Shown in pieces: positions 7,453-11,072 of a stretch of 11,072 nt of DNA. Positions within the stretch are counted from its first letter, which is position 1; the number at the start of each line of letters is the position of its first letter. Position numbers and translations under genes: made by a program. The notes beneath the pieces were generated by a model that was not told where the DNA came from, ran no database searches, and was given only the letters and a program-made list of their open reading frames with translations. This DNA comes from Actinomycetota bacterium. Its GTDB lineage: Bacteria; Actinomycetota; Thermoleophilia; Gaiellales; Gaiellaceae. The DNA is taken from NCBI GenBank assembly GCA_020029625.1, contig JAIBJP010000045.1, positions 1 through 11,072 on the forward strand, in the 5' to 3' direction.

Positions 7453-7458
7453 TAGCTG

Positions 7459-7464
7459 AGTGTA
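7459..7464 (-). promoter_or_regulatory. Probable -10 element of the cyclase gene (leaderless transcript)
   Basis: On the minus strand TACACT ends six bases before GTG 7452. This TAnnnT-to-start spacing is characteristic of leaderless actinobacterial genes, where transcription begins at the start codon. The absence of any Shine-Dalgarno before the GTG agrees. No clear -35 is seen. Confidence 0.4.
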
Positions 7465-7508
7465 CGCCGGTGGCCCACCCTTCGAAGGCTCGGGGCAGGA
7501 CCCGGTGC

Positions 7509-7528
7509 CAAACCCAAACGAGGGTTTG
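7509..7528. repeat. Inverted repeat in the cyclase/corA divergent intergenic region
   Basis: CAAACCC (7509-7515) and GGGTTTG (7522-7528) are perfect 7-base arms around AAACGA. The site sits in the 126-base gap between two divergent genes and directly before a TAAAAT element. It lacks a following T-run, so an operator for a dimeric regulator is more likely than a terminator. This is inference from position. Confidence 0.4.
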
Positions 7529-7532
7529 CGGG

Positions 7533-7538
7533 TAAAAT
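7533..7538 (+). promoter_or_regulatory. Possible -10 element of corA
   Basis: TAAAAT is five of six to consensus and stands out as an A/T island in GC-rich DNA, 40 bases before the corA ATG. The inverted repeat ends five bases upstream, where it would overlap bound RNA polymerase. No convincing -35 was found. Confidence 0.4.
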
Positions 7539-7578
7539 CACGTACTCGGAATGCGACTCGACGACCCTCTCAGTACCG

Positions 7579-8577
7579 ATGGCACGGCCGACACTCCCCC
7601 GCATCAGGCGTGGACGGACCCGGGGAACCTCCGGGGATCTCGCCGAGCGGGTCGAGCCGCGCATTTCCGAGCTCTCCGCTAACGGGCTCACCTGGGTCCA
7701 CGTCGACCAGCCCGGGCCTCTCGAGGCGGCCCTGCTTGCCGACCGTTTCGGCTTCCACGAGCTCGACGTCGAAGACGTGCTCTCCAAGCGGCAGCGTCCC
7801 AAGGTGGACGAGTACGAGAGCTATCTCTTCATCGTTCTGCACTTCCCCTTCTATGACAAGAGCGTCCAGCGCCTGAACGCCGCCGAGCTGGACGTCTTCA
7901 TCGGCGCCGACTTCCTGATCACTCTCCCGAATGCCGAGCTCCTGCCGGTGACGTACCTTTTCAGCCGCTGCGCCAAGGACGCCGAGCTGCGGGAGGAGCT
8001 CTTCTCGAAGGGCTCGGGTTACCTCCTCTACCACGTTCTCGATGACCTCTTCGACTACTGCTTCCCGATCCTCGACAAGATCGGGAACAAGCTCGATGCA
8101 ATCGAGCCGGAGATCTTCGAAGGGCGCTCCGACGAGGTCGTGCGGGACATCTCCGATGCGAAGCAGGAGATCATCGCCTATCGCAAGATCATCAAGCCCG
8201 AACGTGCCACGCTTCGCGTGCTGGAGCGCTACACGCAGCGCTTCCTGCTTGCGGAGCCGGAGCTCGAGTTCTATTTCGACGACATCGTGGATGCGGCGGA
8301 GCGGATCTGGGATCTGCTCGACAACTACAAAGAGGTGATCGAAGGGCTCGAGTCGACGAACGAGTCCATCATCTCGCACCGCCAGCAGTACCGCCTCCAG
8401 ATCCTGACGGTCGTCAGCGTCATTCTCCTCCCGCTGACCCTGCTCGCGAGCATCTTCGGCATGAACGTCCAGTTCCCCGGGTTCGGGACCAGGGAAGCCT
8501 TCTGGGTGCTCCTCGGGATCATCGTGGGCGTCGGAGGCCTTCTGCTCGGCGTCTTTCGCTGGCGCCGCTGGCTGTGA
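7579..8577 (+). CDS. corA: CorA-family divalent metal ion transporter
   Basis: A 332-residue CorA/MIT-family channel for Mg2+ (possibly Co2+ or Ni2+), acting as a pentamer in the inner membrane. The cytoplasmic N-terminal part carries the family sequences LTWVHVDQP (37-45), HELDVEDVL (60-68) and KRQRPKVDEYESYLFIVLH (70-88). A long helical stalk follows (about 160-270). Two C-terminal membrane helices lie at about 273-293 and 307-326, with the signature GMN at 294-296 at the end of the first. The short outer loop (VQFPGFGTRE) lacks the MPEL seen in the Thermotoga protein. The basic tail WRRWL faces the cytoplasm. Start ATG 7579 gives a normal length, but no Shine-Dalgarno is visible. The stop overlaps the HIT gene start by four bases, so the two are probably cotranscribed. 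Confidence 0.94.
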   Translation: MARPTLPRIRRGRTRGTSGDLAERVEPRISELSANGLTWVHVDQPGPLEAALLADRFGFHELDVEDVLSKRQRPKVDEYESYLFIVLHFPFYDKSVQRLNAAELDVFIGADFLITLPNAELLPVTYLFSRCAKDAELREELFSKGSGYLLYHVLDDLFDYCFPILDKIGNKLDAIEPEIFEGRSDEVVRDISDAKQEIIAYRKIIKPERATLRVLERYTQRFLLAEPELEFYFDDIVDAAERIWDLLDNYKEVIEGLESTNESIISHRQQYRLQILTVVSVILLPLTLLASIFGMNVQFPGFGTREAFWVLLGIIVGVGGLLLGVFRWRRWL

Positions 8578-9053
8578 AGCAGCTCTGGGCGCCCTGGCGC
8601 CTCGAGTACATCGAGAGCGCGGACGAGCAGGAGGGCTGCGTGTTCTGTCGAGCGCGTGACGGGGAGGACGAGGCGGGCCTGATCGTGCACCGGGGAGAGC
8701 GTGTCTTCGTGATGTTGAACAAGTATCCCTACGCTTCCGGGCACCTCATGGTCGCTCCGAACAGGCACGAGGGCGAGTTCGGCGACCTCGACGGAGACGA
8801 GGCGCTGGAGCTCCACCGTCTCGGAGCCGCCGGTCTCGCGGCGCTCGCCGAGACGATGCGCCCGCAGGGCTTCAACCTGGGCTGGAACCTGGGTCGGATC
8901 GCCGGCGCCGGCGTGATCGACCACGTCCATCTGCACGTGGTCCCGCGTTGGGTGGGCGACACGAACTTCATGCCCGTCCTCGCCGACGTCAAGGTGTTGC
9001 CCGAGGCGCTCGAGCAGACGCGGCTGAAGCTCGCAGAGGCTTGGCCGGCGTAA
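8574..9053 (+). CDS. HIT-family nucleotide hydrolase/phosphorylase (Ap4A phosphorylase-like)
   Basis: A 159-residue cytoplasmic histidine-triad protein. The triad HVHLHVV is at 117-123, with His119 the expected nucleophile. The N-terminus KQLWAPWRLEYI and CVFC (Cys22, Cys25) match the actinobacterial branch that includes the mycobacterial Ap4A phosphorylase; Cys22 and Cys25 with His65 and a triad histidine probably bind zinc. NKYPYASGHLMVAPNRH (49-65) and NLGWNLGRIAGAGVIDH (101-117) are standard HIT sequence. Likely substrates are diadenosine polyphosphates or nucleoside phosphoramidates; the exact one is inferred. The GTG start overlaps the corA stop (GTGA, 8574-8577), indicating coupling, and the 3' end overlaps the next gene by 13 bases. 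Slightly shorter than mycobacterial relatives. Confidence 0.93.
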   Translation: MKQLWAPWRLEYIESADEQEGCVFCRARDGEDEAGLIVHRGERVFVMLNKYPYASGHLMVAPNRHEGEFGDLDGDEALELHRLGAAGLAALAETMRPQGFNLGWNLGRIAGAGVIDHVHLHVVPRWVGDTNFMPVLADVKVLPEALEQTRLKLAEAWPA

Positions 9054-9559
9054 CGCTGCGCCGCTGGCGGTGCTGGTGGCATCCGCCCTTCGGACACGTC
9101 GACGAGCTGCTCGACTACGTGGAGCCCTTGAGCGGCCGGTGGGCGGCGCGGATCCGGTGCGCACGGTGCGGCCGGGAGAAGGGGCTCGCGATCGGACAGC
9201 CGCGCCACGGGAACGTCTATCCGAACAATCCGCTCGCCACGATGCTCTCCCGCCAGGGAGTGCGACGATCGTTTCCTCCGGGGAGGAAGCTCGGCGTCGG
9301 CCCGCCGGGCGATCGCCCTGGAGGGGTCGAGATCGAGAGCCCGGACGGCACGCGGGTTCTGGTTCGCAGCCTGGCGGCTCGCTTGGCGCTCGGGCGTGTC
9401 CGCACGGTCTATCTGGCCGTCTCCGTCGACGGCGCAGGGGCACCGGTCGTCTCCCGCGACCTGCGAACGGCACTCGAGCGGGTCTGCGGCAGCGCGGACG
9501 AGCAGTGGCTCGAGCGCACGAGACGCCAATTGGAAGCGGAGCTCCCTGTGGGGTCGTAG
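9041..9559 (+). CDS. Unrecognised protein with a probable N-terminal zinc knuckle
   Basis: I do not recognise this 172-residue protein. It opens with Arg/Trp-rich RRWRCWWHPPFGH. Cys11-x2-His14 and Cys40-x2-Cys43 (IRCARCGREKG) are spaced like a treble-clef or zinc-ribbon site. A basic, Gly/Pro-rich middle (70-95) follows, then an alpha/beta part with VEIESPDGTRVLVRS, VYLAVSVD and a charged C-terminal helix. No signal peptide or membrane helix is seen. Codon use matches the neighbours. The start is uncertain: TTG 9041 overlaps the HIT stop by 13 bases; the frame stays open upstream to TTG 8948, but that would lie deep in the HIT gene. No ATG or GTG fits. It lies between the HIT gene and manB with 13 bases to the latter, so it is probably part of their transcript. 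Confidence 0.72.
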   Translation: MAGVTLRRWRCWWHPPFGHVDELLDYVEPLSGRWAARIRCARCGREKGLAIGQPRHGNVYPNNPLATMLSRQGVRRSFPPGRKLGVGPPGDRPGGVEIESPDGTRVLVRSLAARLALGRVRTVYLAVSVDGAGAPVVSRDLRTALERVCGSADEQWLERTRRQLEAELPVGS

Positions 9560-9572
9560 CATTCGCTCGGCG

Positions 9573-10931
9573 ATGCTCGACCCCAAGGTCTTCAAGGCGT
9601 ACGACGTGCGCGGGCTCTACCCGTCGGAGCTCGACGAGAAGGGCGCCCATGCGATCGGCCGTGCCTTCGTCGAGCAATTCGAGCCAAAGTCGATCGCAGT
9701 GGGGCGAGACATGCGTGTTTCCTCCCCTTCGATGGCTGCTGCGGTGATCCGGGGAGCCACCGAAGGAGGCTCAGAGGTCAGAGACATCGGGATGGTCGGC
9801 ACGGAGATGCTCTACTTCGCCGTCGGCGAGCTCGGCCTCGACGGCGGCATCACCATCACCGCATCGCACAACCCGAAGGATTACACGGGAATGAAGATCG
9901 TCCGCCGCGGCGCGCTTCCGGTGGGCGGGGATTCCGGCTTGCTCGAGATCCGCGACCGCGCACTCTCCCTTCACGACACGGCGGCGTCTGACCCCGTCGT
10001 GGCCGAAAAGGTCGACATCTACCCGGCCTTCGTCGAGAAGGTCCTGTCCTTTATCGACCCGTCGGCCGTCAAACCCCTGCGGATCGTGATCGACGCCGCG
10101 AATGGGATGGCCGGCGCCATGCTCTCCCCCATCCTGGAGCGCCTCCCGATCGACCCGGTCCGCTGCTTCTTCGAGCCCGACGGCACGTTTCCGAACCACG
10201 AGCCGAACCCGCTTCTCCCCGAGAACCGCGAGTTCATCATCGCCAAGGTCATCGAGGAGAAGGCCGACCTCGGAATCGCCTTCGACGGGGACGCGGACCG
10301 CTGCTTCTTCGTCGACGACACGGGCGATTTCGTCCCCGGCGACTTCGCGACGGCCCTCCTGGCGGAATCGATCCTCGAGCGAGAGCCCGGCGCCAAGACC
10401 ATCTACGACGTCCGCGCGAGCTGGGCCGTCCGCGACACGATCGAGCGCGCCGGCGGTATTCCGCTCATGAACCGAGTCGGCCACGCCTTCATCAAGCTCC
10501 GCATGCGCGAAGAAGGGGCCGTGTTCGCCGGAGAGGTCTCGGGCCATTACTACTTCCGGGACTTCAACCAGGCTGATTCCGGGACAATCCCGGCGCTCCT
10601 CATGCTCGAGCTCGTCTCGAAACGCGACAAGCGGCTCTCCGAGCTCCTGAGGCCGTACCGGGAGCTCTACTTCCTCACCGGAGAGCTGAACATGCCGGTG
10701 GAGGACGTCGCGCTGAAGCTCCAGGAGCTGAAAGAGCACTTCGCCGGGCAAGGCGAGATCTCGCACCTGGACGGCATCTCGGTCACTGCCGACGACTGGC
10801 ATTTCAACGTGCGCCCGTCGAACACGGAACCGCTTCTCCGCCTCAACCTCGAGGCCCTCGAACCCGAGCTGATGGAGCAGAAACGAGACGAGGTCCTCGC
10901 GGTGATCAACGGCCAGGACCCCGCCTCATAG
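9573..10931 (+). CDS. manB: Phosphomannomutase/phosphoglucomutase
   Basis: A 452-residue alpha-D-phosphohexomutase, interconverting hexose 6- and 1-phosphates (mannose and/or glucose) for GDP-mannose, UDP-glucose and cell-surface glycan synthesis; cytoplasmic, Mg-dependent. All four domain signatures are present. TITASHNPKDYTG has the phosphoserine at Ser98; the metal loop DGDADR is at 238-243; the sugar-specificity loop GEVSGHYYF is at 320-328; and the phosphate-binding RPSNTEP is at 414-420. The N-terminal FKAYDVRGLYP is typical, so ATG 9573 was chosen over longer in-frame starts that run back into the previous gene. Length is normal for the bacterial PMM/PGM group. No Shine-Dalgarno is visible, consistent with reading from the upstream corA-HIT transcript. 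An insertion sequence starts ten bases after its stop. PMM against PGM preference cannot be settled here. Confidence 0.93.
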   Translation: MLDPKVFKAYDVRGLYPSELDEKGAHAIGRAFVEQFEPKSIAVGRDMRVSSPSMAAAVIRGATEGGSEVRDIGMVGTEMLYFAVGELGLDGGITITASHNPKDYTGMKIVRRGALPVGGDSGLLEIRDRALSLHDTAASDPVVAEKVDIYPAFVEKVLSFIDPSAVKPLRIVIDAANGMAGAMLSPILERLPIDPVRCFFEPDGTFPNHEPNPLLPENREFIIAKVIEEKADLGIAFDGDADRCFFVDDTGDFVPGDFATALLAESILEREPGAKTIYDVRASWAVRDTIERAGGIPLMNRVGHAFIKLRMREEGAVFAGEVSGHYYFRDFNQADSGTIPALLMLELVSKRDKRLSELLRPYRELYFLTGELNMPVEDVALKLQELKEHFAGQGEISHLDGISVTADDWHFNVRPSNTEPLLRLNLEALEPELMEQKRDEVLAVINGQDPAS

Positions 10932-10934
10932 CGG

Positions 10935-10940
10935 TCTAGC
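10935..10940. repeat. Probable target-site duplication (TCTAGC) of the insertion sequence
   Basis: TCTAGC directly precedes the TGTAGTTCCC left end. IS481 itself is known to insert at NCTAGN with six-base duplication, and this hexamer fits. The second copy would lie beyond the window. Confidence 0.5.
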
Positions 10941-10960
10941 TGTAGTTCCCAGACACGTTG

Positions 10961-10989
10961 TTGACGGTCCGCTGAGGCGGTGATGTCAA
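10961..10989. repeat. Nested inverted repeats in the IS leader
   Basis: TTGAC (10961-10965) pairs with GTCAA (10985-10989), and inside it CCGC (10969-10972) pairs with GCGG (10977-10980). They could be part of the transposase binding site or a transcript hairpin; TTGACG could also serve as a -35, but I saw no matching -10. Confidence 0.3.
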
Positions 10990-10990
10990 A

Positions 10991-11039
10991 GAGCCCTCCT
11001 AGGGTGCGGCTTGTCGGAGTCGCAACCAAAGGAGGGCTC
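10991..11039 (+). promoter_or_regulatory. Shine-Dalgarno-sequestering hairpin ahead of the transposase
   Basis: GAGCCCTCCT (10991-11000) is the exact reverse complement of AGGAGGGCTC (11030-11039), and the right arm holds the transposase Shine-Dalgarno (GGAGGG, 11031-11036). The stem can continue inward with GGTGCG (11003-11008) against CGCAACC (11021-11027), with one bulged A. In RNA this would hide the ribosome site whenever transcription enters from outside the element, a control known in several IS families. Confidence 0.65.
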
Positions 11040-11040
11040 G

Positions 11041-11072
11041 ATGATTCTTCATGCTAATGCCGCTCTCAGCCG
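11041..11072 (+). CDS. Transposase N-terminus, IS481-like, cut by the window end
   Basis: Only ten full codons are visible (MILHANAALS). The H-x-NA-x-L-S pattern is the usual opening of IS481-family DDE transposases, which are about 320 residues with an N-terminal helix-turn-helix and a C-terminal integrase core. ATG 11041 follows GGAGGG with a four-base gap, a strong Shine-Dalgarno. The catalytic domain is not in view, so activity cannot be judged. Family call rests on this short N-terminus plus the CTAG target. Confidence 0.6.
   Translation, partial: MILHANAALS

Larger units (their letters stand above)
10941..11072 (+). mobile_element. Left end of an IS481-like insertion sequence
   Basis: The element appears to start with TGTAGTTCCCAGACACG at 10941, ten bases after the manB stop and next to a CTAG-type target. 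A leader of 100 bases precedes the transposase start at 11041. TG at the end, the CTAG target and the N-terminus of the encoded protein all fit the IS481 family. The right inverted repeat and most of the transposase are outside the window, so the boundary and intactness are inferred. It lies in the short downstream region where a terminator for the manB operon would be expected, which may now lie beyond the element. Confidence 0.7.

Noticed and set aside
7509..7528. Inverted repeat before corA read as a transcription terminator
   Set aside because: It lies between two divergent promoters, where no transcript is expected to end, and no T-run follows on either strand.
9396..9572. Longer N-terminus for the mutase starting at 9396
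   Set aside because: The added residues overlap the previous gene in another frame and have no similarity to mutase N-termini, which begin near FKAYDVRG.
8325..9677. Long minus-strand reading frame of 450 codons opposite corA, the HIT gene and the unknown gene
   Set aside because: High GC makes long antisense frames common. Its product is Arg/Pro-rich low-complexity sequence with no family motif, and the plus-strand genes have clear conserved motifs.
9771..10802. Minus-strand reading frame of 343 codons opposite manB
   Set aside because: Exact antisense shadow of a strongly conserved mutase; no recognisable domain and no ribosome site.

Overview
The window is GC-rich chromosomal DNA with strong third-position G/C bias, GTG and TTG starts, and genes packed with 4-base stop/start overlaps. 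The gene types suggest a deep-branching, Gram-positive-like soil or aquatic actinobacterium, possibly Thermoleophilia/Gaiellales. These types are a large cyclase-AAA-TPR regulator, an Ap4A-phosphorylase-like HIT protein, a DUF11-type secreted protein and an actinobacterial-style CorA. The lineage is inferred from gene style only; no marker gene is present.

Left block (1-3074, minus strand): a tight operon reading right to left. An enolase-superfamily dipeptide epimerase / N-acetyl-D-Glu racemase (dgcA-like) is followed by a DUF1611 protein (dgcN-like) and an M29 metallo-aminopeptidase cut by the window edge. The dgcA/dgcN reading frames overlap by 32 bases and dgcN/aminopeptidase by 4 (GTGA). 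Together they look like a pathway for D-glutamate or for cell-wall peptides containing Ala-D-Glu. A tRNA-Arg(CCG) gene lies only 21 bases from the dgcA start on the opposite strand.

Middle block (3169-7452): a promoter-like sequence and a good Shine-Dalgarno precede a secreted DUF11-like protein with ten cysteines (plus strand). It runs convergently into, and overlaps by 11 bases, a 1061-residue minus-strand regulator. That regulator has an N-terminal zinc ribbon, a class III nucleotide cyclase domain, a P-loop AAA-type ATPase and C-terminal TPR-like helices.

Right block (7453-10931, plus strand): a 126-base divergent intergenic region with an inverted repeat leads into four closely packed genes. 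They are a CorA metal transporter, a HIT-family nucleotide hydrolase/phosphorylase, an unrecognised 172-residue protein with a probable zinc knuckle, and a phosphomannomutase/phosphoglucomutase.

Right edge (10935-11072): ten bases after the mutase stop, the left end of an IS481-like insertion sequence begins next to a TCTAGC hexamer, which fits the NCTAGN target known for IS481. Its transposase start is preceded by a strong Shine-Dalgarno lying inside a 10-bp perfect inverted repeat, which suggests a translation-blocking hairpin. No CRISPR array, phage gene cluster or defence island is visible. The features most worth follow-up are the D-Glu/peptide operon, the cyclase regulator, the unknown zinc-knuckle gene and the IS hairpin.
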